Positions 37,184 to 46,220 of a stretch of DNA of 46,345 nucleotides are shown piece by piece (the first letter of the stretch is position 1; each line of letters begins with the position of its first letter). Source of the stretch: Chlorobiaceae bacterium (GTDB taxonomy: Bacteria > Bacteroidota > Chlorobiia > Chlorobiales > Chlorobiaceae); assembly GCA_012972835.1 (NCBI GenBank), contig JABDHK010000001.1, forward strand, positions 1-46,345, given 5' to 3'. The notes below the pieces were generated by a model. It saw only the letters and a list, made by a program, of their open reading frames with translations, did no database searches and had not been told where the DNA came from. Made by a program: the position numbers and the translations under genes.

Positions 37184-38164
37184 ATGGAAAAGAAAAATAT
37201 CAGTTACAAAGAACTTGGGCTCTGCAACAGCAGAGAACTTTTCAAGAAAGCCGTAACCGGAGGCTACGCTATTCCGGCATATAATTTCAATAATCTGGAG
37301 CAGATGCAGGCTATCATACTTGCTTGTGTTGAAACCAGTTCTCCAGTTATACTGCAGGTGTCAAAGGGCGCAAGAAGCTATGCGAACGAGACTCTTCTCC
37401 GCTATCTTGCTCAAGGTGCTGTAGCTTATGCAGCTGAACTTGGAAACCCGATTCCTATTGTGCTTCATCTCGATCATGGCGACAGCTTTGAACTCTGCAA
37501 GGATTGCATTGATTCCGGATTTTCTTCAGTCATGATTGACGGTTCACATCTTTCCTATGAAGAAAACATTGAACTGACCAAAAAAGTTGTGGCTTATGCC
37601 CATCAGTTTGACGTCACCGTTGAGGGAGAGCTTGGTGTGCTTGCCGGTATTGAAGACGAGGTCTCTGCAGCGGCCCATACCTATACACGCCCTGAAGAGG
37701 TTGAAGATTTTGTCGCTAAAACCGGTGTTGACAGTCTTGCCATTTCAATAGGCACCTCACACGGCGCGTTCAAGTTCAAACCAGGCGAGGATCCTAAAAT
37801 CCGCCTTGACATCCTTACCGAGATTGAAGAGCGTATTCCTGGCTTCCCTATCGTGCTGCATGGCTCCTCTTCTGTTCCGCAGGAGCTGGTAAAGACCATC
37901 AATGAGCATGGTGGAAAACTAAAGGATGCAATCGGTATCAGCGAAGATCAGCTTCGCCTTGCAGCCAAGTCAGCGGTCTGTAAAATCAATATTGATTCTG
38001 ACGGACGCCTTGCCATGACTGCAGCCATCCGCAAAGTACTGGATGAAAAGCCTGAAGAGTTTGATCCAAGAAAATATCTTGGCCCAGCCCGTGATGCCCT
38101 TAAGAAACTCTATGTCCACAAGATTCTCAACGTTCTGGGTTCCAACGGAAAAGCATCACTCTAA
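37184..38164 (+). CDS. fba: Class II fructose-bisphosphate aldolase
   Basis: The 326-residue zinc-dependent aldolase joins or cleaves fructose-1,6-bisphosphate in glycolysis and gluconeogenesis; in an autotroph using the reductive TCA cycle it mainly works in the synthetic direction. Seen: AIPAYNFNNLEQMQAII, IVLHLDHGDSFELCKDCIDSGF (zinc and catalytic Asp), MIDGSHLSYEENIE, VEGELGVLAGIEDEVS, LAISIGTSHGAFKF and VLHGSSSVPQE. GGAGAG 8 nt before ATG 37184 is a good RBS, and a strong terminator follows the stop codon. Confidence 0.95.
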   Translation: MEKKNISYKELGLCNSRELFKKAVTGGYAIPAYNFNNLEQMQAIILACVETSSPVILQVSKGARSYANETLLRYLAQGAVAYAAELGNPIPIVLHLDHGDSFELCKDCIDSGFSSVMIDGSHLSYEENIELTKKVVAYAHQFDVTVEGELGVLAGIEDEVSAAAHTYTRPEEVEDFVAKTGVDSLAISIGTSHGAFKFKPGEDPKIRLDILTEIEERIPGFPIVLHGSSSVPQELVKTINEHGGKLKDAIGISEDQLRLAAKSAVCKINIDSDGRLAMTAAIRKVLDEKPEEFDPRKYLGPARDALKKLYVHKILNVLGSNGKASL

Positions 38165-38182
38165 GAGAGTAATCTTTCGATT

Positions 38183-38212
38183 AAAAAAGGCGCCTAAATG
38201 GCGCCTTTTTTT
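38183..38212. terminator. Strong terminator after aldolase gene
   Basis: AAAAAAGGCGCC and GGCGCCTTTTTT form a perfect 12-bp stem around TAAAT. It lies between the converging aldolase and M20 amidohydrolase genes and has a U tract in both directions. Confidence 0.92.
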
Positions 38213-38220
38213 TATGGGAT

Positions 38221-39438
38221 CTACAGTGAGCTGAGTAACCGTAAAGCCGTATAGGCAAGCAGACCACTGCCGGTTTCAAGAGCACGTTCTTCGGGATTGA
38301 AGGTTGGAGAGTGCAGGGTATTATCTTTTTCGATATCCGGTGCTCCTGTACCAATCTGCCAGAAGGTGCCCGGACACTCCTGAAGGTAGTAAGCAAAATC
38401 CTCAGCGGTCATGATTGGTTCACTCTCAAGCACATTGTCGCTGCCAAGGTATTCGCTGCAGATCAGTGCTGCCTGTTCGGTCACCAATGGATCATTATAG
38501 AGTACCGGATAGCCTTTCCTGATTTCAACCTCCCCCTCGACACCAAGTCCAGCCGCAACATGTGTAACGGTCTGGCGTAGCCTCTGCTGAAGCAAGGCTC
38601 GCAACTCCTCGTTCATGGTTCTCATGGTACCCGACATGGTTACCTGCCGGGGAATGACATTAGGAGCATTACCGCCATGAATTGATGCAATGGAGACAAC
38701 CGCAGGCTCATGAGGTGGAACTACCCTGCTGACAAGATACTGGGCCGCAGTAATGATATGAGCCGCAGCAAGCACGGGGTCAGAAGCTTTATGAGGAGCT
38801 GAGGCATGCCCACCCTGCCCTGTTATAGTAAAGTAGAGTTCATCGGTAGCCGCCATAAAACTCCCTTTGCACAAGGCAACTTTGCCTGTTGCAACATTGG
38901 GGAAACAGTGCTGTCCGATAATCGCCGATGGATTAAACCGTTTAAAAAGGCCTGCGTCAAGAAGTGGTTTTGCTCCTCCTGGGGCTTTTTCTTCAGCAGG
39001 CTGAAAAATCAGAAGCACATCCCCTTTCAGCTCACTTTTCATTCCAGAAAGCATCTTGGCTGCACCAAGAAGCATGGCGGTATGCATATCATGGCCACAG
39101 GCATGCATTTTTCCGGATTCAAGTGAACAGAAATTGTGTTTGTTCTCTTCGTTCAGTGGAAGAGCATCAATATCTGCCCTCAGCGCAATGAGAGCAGCCT
39201 TCCCTGAGGTATGCTCCCCCTTGATAAGGGCCACCACACCAGTTTCAAGGAGAGACGGCTCAGGCGTGATGCCGAGACCAAGAAGATAGTCGGTTATCAA
39301 TGCTGTTGTGCGTACCTCTTCATAAGAGAGCTCAGGGTGAAGATGAATATCCCTGCGCAAGGCAAGAACTTCAGGAAAAATCTCTGCTGCACGCTCCCGA
39401 ATGCTTTCAGCAAGCGCGGTAATGTGTTCTGTTGACAT
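38221..39438 (-). CDS. M20-family amidohydrolase
   Basis: The 405-residue product (from ATG 39438) is an M20D-type metallo-amidohydrolase: LRRDIHLHPELSYEE, ALRADIDALPLNEEN, MHACGHDMHTAMLLGAAKML (zinc ligand Cys/His), LIFQPAEEKAPGGAKPL with the catalytic Glu, and IMTAEDFAYYLQECPG. Relatives hydrolyse N-acyl amino acids, hippurate or IAA conjugates; the substrate is unclear. A longer frame to 39513 would overlap the CBS gene and lacks the conserved start, so ATG 39438 is preferred. It is the last gene in a minus-strand series downstream of rpiB and the CBS gene. Confidence 0.9.
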   Translation of the reverse strand: MSTEHITALAESIRERAAEIFPEVLALRRDIHLHPELSYEEVRTTALITDYLLGLGITPEPSLLETGVVALIKGEHTSGKAALIALRADIDALPLNEENKHNFCSLESGKMHACGHDMHTAMLLGAAKMLSGMKSELKGDVLLIFQPAEEKAPGGAKPLLDAGLFKRFNPSAIIGQHCFPNVATGKVALCKGSFMAATDELYFTITGQGGHASAPHKASDPVLAAAHIITAAQYLVSRVVPPHEPAVVSIASIHGGNAPNVIPRQVTMSGTMRTMNEELRALLQQRLRQTVTHVAAGLGVEGEVEIRKGYPVLYNDPLVTEQAALICSEYLGSDNVLESEPIMTAEDFAYYLQECPGTFWQIGTGAPDIEKDNTLHSPTFNPEERALETGSGLLAYTALRLLSSL

Positions 39439-39460
39439 TTTTTTTCTATTCAGGAAAATT

Positions 39461-40150
39461 CTACATATCCATAAAGTGAATAAACTCAAGAGCCTTCTCT
39501 CTGAGTTCATCATCTCTCTCCTTGAAGAATGGCGAAGCGTAGCGAATCAAATAACCATATTTTTCCATATTTTTAACAAGCCGGAAGAGATCGTGCGTCT
39601 GTACCCTGAAGGTAATAACCATGCTCTCAGCCTCAGAAGTCGCACGGTACATGCCAAAACTCAACACGGTTACATCGTTTTTTTCAAGTATGGCAATAAC
39701 CTCGGAGAGCTTCAGTTCAAATGCCGGTATATCAAGTTCAAGAGTCATCCCCTCTTCGGATAGGTGGTAAACATCGGCAATTTTTGCAAGAAGCCTCACT
39801 TTTTCAACCATGCCGGCATACCTTCCATCTTTATCCGACACAGGAATAAGATTTCCAGGAAATACGCGTATGCGCGAGAAAACATCAAAAAGATGCTCAT
39901 GGCGTCCGATGCTCTCAGCCGCTTGAAGGTTCAGATCTTTCAAAGAGAGTTTATGCTTGTTTTTGGTATGACCTGCCTGCAAAAGTTGGAGTATGGTCAC
40001 TAGTGCCTTGATTTTTTCCTCGTGCAGGAGAGGGACACATTCAAGGCCTCCCTCCTGCATAAACGTGAGCACATCAAGCACAAGGGCATCACCCGTAAAA
40101 ACAGGATAGGTTGTGTTAAGACAACTCTCTATGCATTCAGTTAACAACAT
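39461..40150 (-). CDS. CBS-pair protein with ACT-like C-terminal domain
   Basis: The 229-residue product has two CBS motifs (about 1-70 and 75-135; YPVFTGDALVLDVLTFMQEGGLECVPLLHEEKIKALVTILQLL, HEHLFDVFSRIRVFPGNLIPVSDKDGRYAGMV) and an ACT-like segment (about 145-210; LTLELDIPAFELKLSEVIAILEKNDVTVLSFGMY). CBS pairs bind adenosyl nucleotides and ACT domains amino acids, so it may sense energy state. Its start overlaps the rpiB stop by 10 bp, making coupling likely. The effector target is unknown. Confidence 0.85.
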   Translation of the reverse strand: MLLTECIESCLNTTYPVFTGDALVLDVLTFMQEGGLECVPLLHEEKIKALVTILQLLQAGHTKNKHKLSLKDLNLQAAESIGRHEHLFDVFSRIRVFPGNLIPVSDKDGRYAGMVEKVRLLAKIADVYHLSEEGMTLELDIPAFELKLSEVIAILEKNDVTVLSFGMYRATSEAESMVITFRVQTHDLFRLVKNMEKYGYLIRYASPFFKERDDELREKALEFIHFMDM

Positions 40151-40575
40151 GGTTCGATTTTATTCACTCTCAGTTCATGCCTTCCTCCTTCAAAATCAGC
40201 AGCAAACCAGTTTTGAAGAGTGGTTTCAATGAGCTCTTTAGAAGAAAAGCGTGCTGATAAACAGATAATATTGGCATTATTATGCTGCCGGGCAAGTGTG
40301 GCAAATTCAGGGTTGCAGCAAAGCGCCGCACGGATACCTTTGACTTTGTTTGCAGCAATTGAAACCCCGATACCGGTACCACAGAGCAGAATTCCCTGAT
40401 CACAGATACCTTCGGCAACAGCATTGGCAACTTTACGGGCATAATCGGGATAATCAACCGATGCTTCACTGTAGGGCCCCATATCGTTGACTTCGTAACC
40501 ATTCTGTTCAAGCCAGGAAACAACAGCTTTCTTTAGTTCAACTCCGGCATGATCACTTCCAACTGCAATGTTCAT
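40141..40575 (-). CDS. rpiB: Ribose 5-phosphate isomerase B
   Basis: The 144-residue enzyme interconverts ribose 5-phosphate and ribulose 5-phosphate in the pentose phosphate pathway. Seen: MNIAVGSDHAGVELKKAV, DYPDYARKVANAVAEG, the active-site loop GILLCGTGIGVSIAANKVKGIRAALC with the catalytic Cys, and HNNANIICLSAR. The length is normal. It lies 14 bp downstream of ppk1 on the same strand and overlaps the CBS gene. Confidence 0.95.
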   Translation of the reverse strand: MNIAVGSDHAGVELKKAVVSWLEQNGYEVNDMGPYSEASVDYPDYARKVANAVAEGICDQGILLCGTGIGVSIAANKVKGIRAALCCNPEFATLARQHNNANIICLSARFSSKELIETTLQNWFAADFEGGRHELRVNKIEPCC

Positions 40576-40589
40576 AATATTGTTTGCTT

Positions 40590-42719
40590 TTAATTTACAT
40601 AATTTATTTTACAGCCCGATCGAGTTAAAAAGAGAGCCTGACTGTTTACTTTCGGCTCGTCATTGTCGATTGTCAGGTATATCCCATCAGCATTCATCTG
40701 CCATGCCTTGACGTTGTCGCTCAGAATAAGATCAAGATCGGCCATAACCTTCGGGATAAGCGATTTGTCGAACACTGGGAAGAGCGTTTCAACCCTGTCG
40801 TCGAGGTTTCTCGGCATGAGATCGGCACTTCCGAGGTAGAGCTCCTCCTTTCCGCCATTATAAAAGTAGTATGCCCTGCTGTGTTCAAGAAAACGTCCAA
40901 TGACGCTGATAACCCGGATATTGTCGCTGATTCCCGGGATTCCGGGCTTCAGACAGCAAATGCCGCGAATAATAAGGTCAATCCTGACACCTTCACAGGA
41001 GGCCATGTAGAGTGCACGGATAGTGGTGGGATCAACAAGGGCATTCATTTTCATGATGATTCGTCCCTTCTTCTCCTTCCGGTTCCACTCAACCTCTCTT
41101 TCAATCATCTCAATAATTCTTTGCCGGGTATTGATCGGCGAAACCAGCAACTTTTTATAACCGGTATGTTTTGAATAGCCTGTCAAGGCGTTGAAGAGCT
41201 CGGCCACTTCATTGGCAAGCTGTTCGTTGACCGTAAAAAGGCTGTAATCGGTATAGATTTTACCGGTTGCCGGGTTGTAATTTCCCGTACCAAGATGGAG
41301 ATAGCGTTTCAGGCGCTGTTGCTCACGGCGAACAACAAGGGTAAGTTTTGCATGGGTTTTCAGTCCACGCAGACCGTAGGCTACATGCACTCCGACATCC
41401 TCAAGAGCCTGTGCCCAGACAATATTGTTCTCTTCGTCAAACCGAGCCTTGAGTTCCACAAGAACAGCAACCTGTTTGCCCTCTTCAGCCGCCTTCATCA
41501 ATGCATGGACAATCGGCGAATTGCTGCCGACCCTGTATAGCGTCTGCTTTATCGAGAGTACCAGTGGATCAACTGCTGCCTGGTTGATAAAATCGACAAC
41601 AGGCTGAAATGAGTCGTAAGGATGGTAGAGCAGCTGATCTTTAGTTCTTATAGCTTTGAAAATATCACCGCCAAACTGCTCCTCAATCGGGTTCCGCGGC
41701 ACAAAGGAGTCGTCTTTCAAATCCGGACGATCTATCTTCAGGATATCGATAAGAGAGCTGAGCCCAAGCGCGCCATCTATTTCATAAACATTTCTCTCGG
41801 CAACCTCAAGATTTTTCATGAGAAGTTTTCTCACCGAAAGAGGCATTGCCGGAGTGATGTCGAGGCGGACAACCTTTCCATAACGGCGCGACCTAATCCC
41901 CTGCTTGATAGTCTCAAGCAGATCACCCGCTTCATCCTCCTCAATTTCTATATCGGCATCCCGAATCAATCTGAAAAGATGTGATTGAAGGATCCTCATC
42001 TTCGGAAAGAGATGTGAGAGATTGTTTTCAATAAGATCTTCAAGCCAGATAAACCGTATTATACCGCATTCATCGCTGAAGCCTTTGATTGAGTTGAGCA
42101 GGAGAAGTCGGGGCAGAATACTTGGCACCTTGACACGCGCAAACTTCAGAATTCCGCCCTCCTCATCCTCCATTTCTATGGCAAGATTGAGCGAAAGATT
42201 CGACATAAACGGAAAGGGATGGCCGGTATCGAAAGCGAGAGGGGTCAACACAGGATAAATTTCCTTGCGGAAATAGTGGCTCAGGGCCTTCTGCTTTGTT
42301 GCTGAGAGTGCTGAAACCCGAACAAACTCAATACCCTTCTGTTGCATTGCAGGCAGCAGGTCGTTATACAGACAGTTGTTTCGTTCGCTGAGCTGCTGCA
42401 GAACCATTGCACGTATCTGGTCGAGCTGTTCAGCAGGAGTAAGACCGTCGATGGTTCGTTTCTGAATGCCAGCCTCAAGCTGATCCTCAATACCCGCTAC
42501 ACGGATCATGAAAAATTCATCAAGATTAGAACTGAAAATCGAGATAAATTTTACCCTTTCCAGAAGAGGATGAGCCTCAGGATTGATAGCCTCTTCAAGC
42601 ACCCTTTGATTGAAATAGATCCAGCTCAGCTCCCTGTTGACATAGAGGGAGGGATCAGATAAATTCGGAAGCACAGCCGCCTTGCCGTTGTTGTCAATAT
42701 CCGTCAACATAACTGTCAT
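40590..42719 (-). CDS. ppk1: Polyphosphate kinase
   Basis: The 709-residue enzyme makes polyphosphate from ATP. Seen: [20 protein letters not shown] at the N-terminus, the two catalytic-histidine motifs [15 protein letters not shown] and [32 protein letters not shown] and [18 protein letters not shown], in the usual PLD-like order. The length and domains (N, H, C1, C2) are standard for PPK1. It lies 9 bp after the folate gene on the same strand. ATG 42719 is used; ATG 42710 is also possible. Confidence 0.95.
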   Translation of the reverse strand: MTVMLTDIDNNGKAAVLPNLSDPSLYVNRELSWIYFNQRVLEEAINPEAHPLLERVKFISIFSSNLDEFFMIRVAGIEDQLEAGIQKRTIDGLTPAEQLDQIRAMVLQQLSERNNCLYNDLLPAMQQKGIEFVRVSALSATKQKALSHYFRKEIYPVLTPLAFDTGHPFPFMSNLSLNLAIEMEDEEGGILKFARVKVPSILPRLLLLNSIKGFSDECGIIRFIWLEDLIENNLSHLFPKMRILQSHLFRLIRDADIEIEEDEAGDLLETIKQGIRSRRYGKVVRLDITPAMPLSVRKLLMKNLEVAERNVYEIDGALGLSSLIDILKIDRPDLKDDSFVPRNPIEEQFGGDIFKAIRTKDQLLYHPYDSFQPVVDFINQAAVDPLVLSIKQTLYRVGSNSPIVHALMKAAEEGKQVAVLVELKARFDEENNIVWAQALEDVGVHVAYGLRGLKTHAKLTLVVRREQQRLKRYLHLGTGNYNPATGKIYTDYSLFTVNEQLANEVAELFNALTGYSKHTGYKKLLVSPINTRQRIIEMIEREVEWNRKEKKGRIIMKMNALVDPTTIRALYMASCEGVRIDLIIRGICCLKPGIPGISDNIRVISVIGRFLEHSRAYYFYNGGKEELYLGSADLMPRNLDDRVETLFPVFDKSLIPKVMADLDLILSDNVKAWQMNADGIYLTIDNDEPKVNSQALFLTRSGCKINYVN

Positions 42720-42728
42720 AATAAATTT

Positions 42729-43343
42729 TCAGGTAAACCGAATTATTCCAGCTTCGTGAACAACAGTGTCAAGAGCTTCATCCCATGGATCGGCTGGGAG
42801 CTCATCAACCATCTGCTGGCTGAATGAAAGGCCGATACGAGAAGGCCTCTTTCCTGACTGTGAAAGTCGCTGCAGAAAAAAATCATAAAATCCTTTGCCG
42901 TATCCGAGACGAATCCCTTTTCCGTCAAAGGCGAGAAGAGGAATGAGCATAACATCAAGGAGCGAATCATCAACTATCGAGAGCTCTTGAGGTTCAGGTT
43001 GACCGAATTGTGCCAGCAAAACCGGATCACTTTGCCGAAAAGCAGCAGAAAAAAGTTTACCATCCCTGATAGCCGGCACCGACATCTCTTTACCCATTGC
43101 AGCAAGCCCCTCAATGAGTGGAGCAGTATCCACTTCAGCATGGGTATGCATGGAGAGGTAGAGATGAATGTGGTGAGCCTTGACAATTTCAGGCAGTCCA
43201 AAAACATGGCCCGCAATAGCCAAACTCATTGCCTCCCGCGTTTTTTCAGGCAACGCAAGCCTCAGGGCAATCATTTTTGCTCTGAGAGCCTGCTTTTTCA
43301 ACTGTAGCGGTTGCATACAGTAATATAAAAAATCCCCTTGCAC
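42729..43343 (-). CDS. 5-Formyltetrahydrofolate cyclo-ligase
   Basis: The 204-residue product matches the 5-formyl-THF cyclo-ligase family: KKQALRAKMIALRLALPEKTREAMSLAI, LPAIRD-like VPAIRDGKLFSAA, LIPLLAFDGKGIRLGYGKGFYDFFL (ATP and folate-binding glycine-rich motif) and IGLSFSQQMVDELPADPWDEALDTVV. It converts 5-formyl-THF to methenyl-THF. An internal ATG at 43316 (MQPLQLKKQ) is an equally plausible start. It is the first core gene beyond the BREX remnant and its upstream DNA is the deletion joint, so its native promoter may have changed. Confidence 0.9.
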   Translation of the reverse strand: MQGDFLYYCMQPLQLKKQALRAKMIALRLALPEKTREAMSLAIAGHVFGLPEIVKAHHIHLYLSMHTHAEVDTAPLIEGLAAMGKEMSVPAIRDGKLFSAAFRQSDPVLLAQFGQPEPQELSIVDDSLLDVMLIPLLAFDGKGIRLGYGKGFYDFFLQRLSQSGKRPSRIGLSFSQQMVDELPADPWDEALDTVVHEAGIIRFT

Positions 43344-43389
43344 TGCTTCATAAGAGTTTTTAAAAACAAGCCTTCAATGATAAAGAGAA

Positions 43390-43485
43390 TCAAACAATGG
43401 CGTTGCCTTTGACGGTCTTGACAAGATCCTTGCGGACAACGAGTCCGGAGAAATAAGTGTTTATTTTCTGATCAAGTGTATTCAT
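43390..43485 (-). pseudogene. brxL remnant (first 31 codons only)
   Basis: ATG 43485 begins MNTLDQKINTYFSGLVVRKD and runs through LVKTVKGNAIV to TGA at 43390-43392. This agrees with the N-terminus of BrxL, the Lon-like/AAA protein of type 1 BREX, which is several hundred residues long. The match stops abruptly in the middle of the first domain and the next 46 bp lead into the folate gene. It starts 17 nt after the pglZ stop, exactly where brxL stands in type 1 BREX operons, so this is a truncated gene left by a deletion, not a short gene. Confidence 0.8.
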
Positions 43486-43502
43486 AGTCTGCCGTTGGCT
43501 GT

Positions 43503-46037
43503 TTAAAAATCAAAATCGCTGGTAAAAGAGCGCCGCATAAGATAGCGGATTGACTTGTATTCGCTGTAGTGGGTAGTGCCCGGGTATTTTTCACCAAGCT
43601 TCAAAATAACCTCCTGACCGTTCACCTCATCAGCTTTGCTGGTAAGAACGAATCGAACCTGCCTTTCACGATCCCGCGAATTGTCGGAGACGACATCAAA
43701 AACAAGGGTATGTGCATCAGAAATAAGATCACCAGTAAGGGTATAAATACCTGCAGCAAGAGTCCTTGCCTGAACTTTTTCGGTAACCGGCTGCGATTGA
43801 TAAAGCACGACGGCGAGCTGACCGGATGTTATAACTGAACTGGTTCCCCGAATAATATCCACGTCGACGGCAGAGATGTCACTCTGGCGCTTTTTGTTAA
43901 TTCTGACAATCGGAATCACCACTTCCTGCAACGATGCGCCACCGTGAACAAAACGACTGCCAGAACCTTTGAGGCGCAGCCGATTGATCGATTTCGGAAT
44001 CAGTACCTCCATCTTTCCCGACAATCCAAGCTGAGAAGAGCTGAACTTCCGCAGGCTTGAACTCTCTTTGAGTCCTTTGCCAAGCACAAATCGCCGGTCA
44101 CGAAAGAGGATCTCCTCTCCATCAGCTTCATTTCCCGCAAAATCGCTTTCGTCAAGAGCCCTATTCTGATAGATAAAACCATGGTCAGCCGTAACCAGTA
44201 GGTTATTTGCGTTAGCCCCGGTAAGCTTCTTGATAAGCTTGACAATATCCTGCAAGGTATCCTCAACAGCCTCGAACACCCTCTCTTCCGATTCACGTTT
44301 ATCACCGGTAATGTCAATGCGATTATGGTAAACATAAATCACATCGTGCTCACGTAACAATGTCCGACATTCATTAGCTTTGAGGGCCATAACCTCTTCA
44401 GCCTTTACGGCAGCACCCTTCCATGAAGCTGTCCGGTTGAGAATTCTATAGCGATTCGCCGTGCCTTGAGAATTAAAATTATCCGCTAACACTGCTCCTG
44501 TATCGTTATCGGCAAACGCCAGCACTCTGTTTGGGAGAAGCGCGGCCATACCAAGCTGTGTATAGCTTGGCAGCATTGAAAGACAAGGCTCTATAGTAGC
44601 ATCATATCGGTCTTCCTGCCGTATAAGAGAGAGCAGTTCATCGCCGATTTCGTAGCGCAATGCATCGGAAATAATGACACAGACCTTATTATTCTTTAAG
44701 AGAAATGGCTCTATAAAACGTTCAAATACACTTCTCTGCAAGGGTACAGGAGGGGCCTCCCATGTATCGGCTTTGTCCACAAATGCCTGCCACCGGTCGT
44801 TCAATTTCAGGAGGTAGTTGTTGGAATAAAGACTTTCAATTTTATCAGCCAGTTCCGCCATCAGCGAAGCCTGCCCGGACATGCTGACATGGTAAATAAA
44901 TTTGCGGTAGCATTGATCGAGCCGAAACCAATAGCGGCTATAGAGTTGCACGCCATCAGTCATAGAGCTCATTTCCAGCTTTACCTCTTCGATTGCATGC
45001 ATGAACAGCGTTGCATACTCCACCGTCTCGTAATGGTGCTGAAATTCGTTGTACCAGTGGCCTTGACGGCGCTGTCGTATCCATTGAACGATCTCATGGC
45101 TGAACGCCGTCTGAATTACAAGAGTACGAACCAGATCACTGATAATTTTTTTGTCAATCAACTGAAAATAATCGAGTTCGATCAGTTGACGGAAGTCCAA
45201 GTCTTCCAGTTTTTGTTCAATTCGCAGGATATCTCCACACTCTTCAGCAAGCGCATCAAAGCATTTTTCAAATTGGCGACTGTCTTTCCAGCGCTTCAGA
45301 AATACCAGCGCATCACTGGCCAGCACTCCCTTTCCACCAATTCCCACTGCAAAGCCGAACTTGAAAAGTTCAATAACAAAATCCTTCATACCAGGGTCAG
45401 ATGATTCGTAGCCATAGCTCCGCTTCATAAGCTCCCAGAAATACCCATCCAGACGGCACCGTTCAATCAGACGATACTTGTCGCCATCCTGCAATTCAAG
45501 GCCCAATTGTTTTTCTTTCGAAGCGTTCCCCGCCAACTCGTCCAGCAGGTGCTCGAGCACAATATCCAGCCGAGGTTCCGATCCTGCACAAACCCCAAGC
45601 ATCTTCAAACGGATTATTCCGGGTGTATCGTCTGTCTTGAGCAGTTGCCTGAGGCTCTCAATTCGCTTGGTAGAGCGGTAGAATTCTGGATGATCCTTAA
45701 CCACGTCCTGAAACTCATGGCCAAGTTCCAGTTCGGAGAGCCATAATCCAACCTGATCAGCACGGAAATCACCATAAGCAAGCTCTACATCCAGCAGCCA
45801 GTTATCCAGCTTTTCAGGCTGAGCCCCTTCGCGATAGAGCAGGAATTTCTGTTCAGGATGTTCCCTCAGAATGCGATACTTCACGCCAAACTCGTTGTTG
45901 GCAAGTTCAATCTTTTCAACACCCTCAAGCTGCAAACCATCGAATGCGTCGCGCAACTCCTTCTTTACGTCATTCCAAAAGACAATGCGATGACGATCGA
46001 AGAGCCGACTTAGCGCCTGGGTGATACGTTCACTCAT
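43503..46037 (-). CDS. pglZ: BREX phosphatase-like protein PglZ (type A)
   Basis: The 844-residue product fits PglZ type A of type 1 BREX: ITQALSRLFDRHRIVFWNDVKKEL and VKYRILREHPEQKFLLYREG at the N-terminus, a middle helical region, and an alkaline-phosphatase-type core with VCVIISDALRYEIGDELLSLI (about residue 455-470) and LLVTADHGFIYQNR (about 610-625) carrying the metal-binding Asp and His. PglZ is needed for BREX phage exclusion together with the PglX methylase and BrxC. The frame is intact. It is transcribed from the right, after the ORF in the pglX position. Confidence 0.92.
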   Translation of the reverse strand: MSERITQALSRLFDRHRIVFWNDVKKELRDAFDGLQLEGVEKIELANNEFGVKYRILREHPEQKFLLYREGAQPEKLDNWLLDVELAYGDFRADQVGLWLSELELGHEFQDVVKDHPEFYRSTKRIESLRQLLKTDDTPGIIRLKMLGVCAGSEPRLDIVLEHLLDELAGNASKEKQLGLELQDGDKYRLIERCRLDGYFWELMKRSYGYESSDPGMKDFVIELFKFGFAVGIGGKGVLASDALVFLKRWKDSRQFEKCFDALAEECGDILRIEQKLEDLDFRQLIELDYFQLIDKKIISDLVRTLVIQTAFSHEIVQWIRQRRQGHWYNEFQHHYETVEYATLFMHAIEEVKLEMSSMTDGVQLYSRYWFRLDQCYRKFIYHVSMSGQASLMAELADKIESLYSNNYLLKLNDRWQAFVDKADTWEAPPVPLQRSVFERFIEPFLLKNNKVCVIISDALRYEIGDELLSLIRQEDRYDATIEPCLSMLPSYTQLGMAALLPNRVLAFADNDTGAVLADNFNSQGTANRYRILNRTASWKGAAVKAEEVMALKANECRTLLREHDVIYVYHNRIDITGDKRESEERVFEAVEDTLQDIVKLIKKLTGANANNLLVTADHGFIYQNRALDESDFAGNEADGEEILFRDRRFVLGKGLKESSSLRKFSSSQLGLSGKMEVLIPKSINRLRLKGSGSRFVHGGASLQEVVIPIVRINKKRQSDISAVDVDIIRGTSSVITSGQLAVVLYQSQPVTEKVQARTLAAGIYTLTGDLISDAHTLVFDVVSDNSRDRERQVRFVLTSKADEVNGQEVILKLGEKYPGTTHYSEYKSIRYLMRRSFTSDFDF

Positions 46038-46121
46038 TACAAAAAACTTTCATGAGAAAAATTGAAAGAAAAAATTCTTTGAGTATTCACAACAAGATAC
46101 TTTGCAACACAAACTCTGTTT

Positions 46122-46185
46122 TTGTGTATTACAGAAAAGCCACAAAATGACTTGTGTATCGTAAAACTGAATCAACGATACACAA
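46122..46185. promoter_or_regulatory. Operator-like repeats between pglX position and pglZ
   Basis: TTGTGTATCGT (46152-46162) and ACGATACACAA (46175-46185) form a perfect 11-bp inverted repeat around a 12-nt centre. A further TTGTGTAT half site lies at 46122-46129, exactly 30 bp before the second. They fill the 183-bp gap before pglZ, where no gene is seen, and look like regulator-binding sites or an RNA hairpin. Confidence 0.5.
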
Positions 46186-46220
46186 AACGCTTTATAGCGT
46201 CAGCGATCTTGAAAGTGAGC

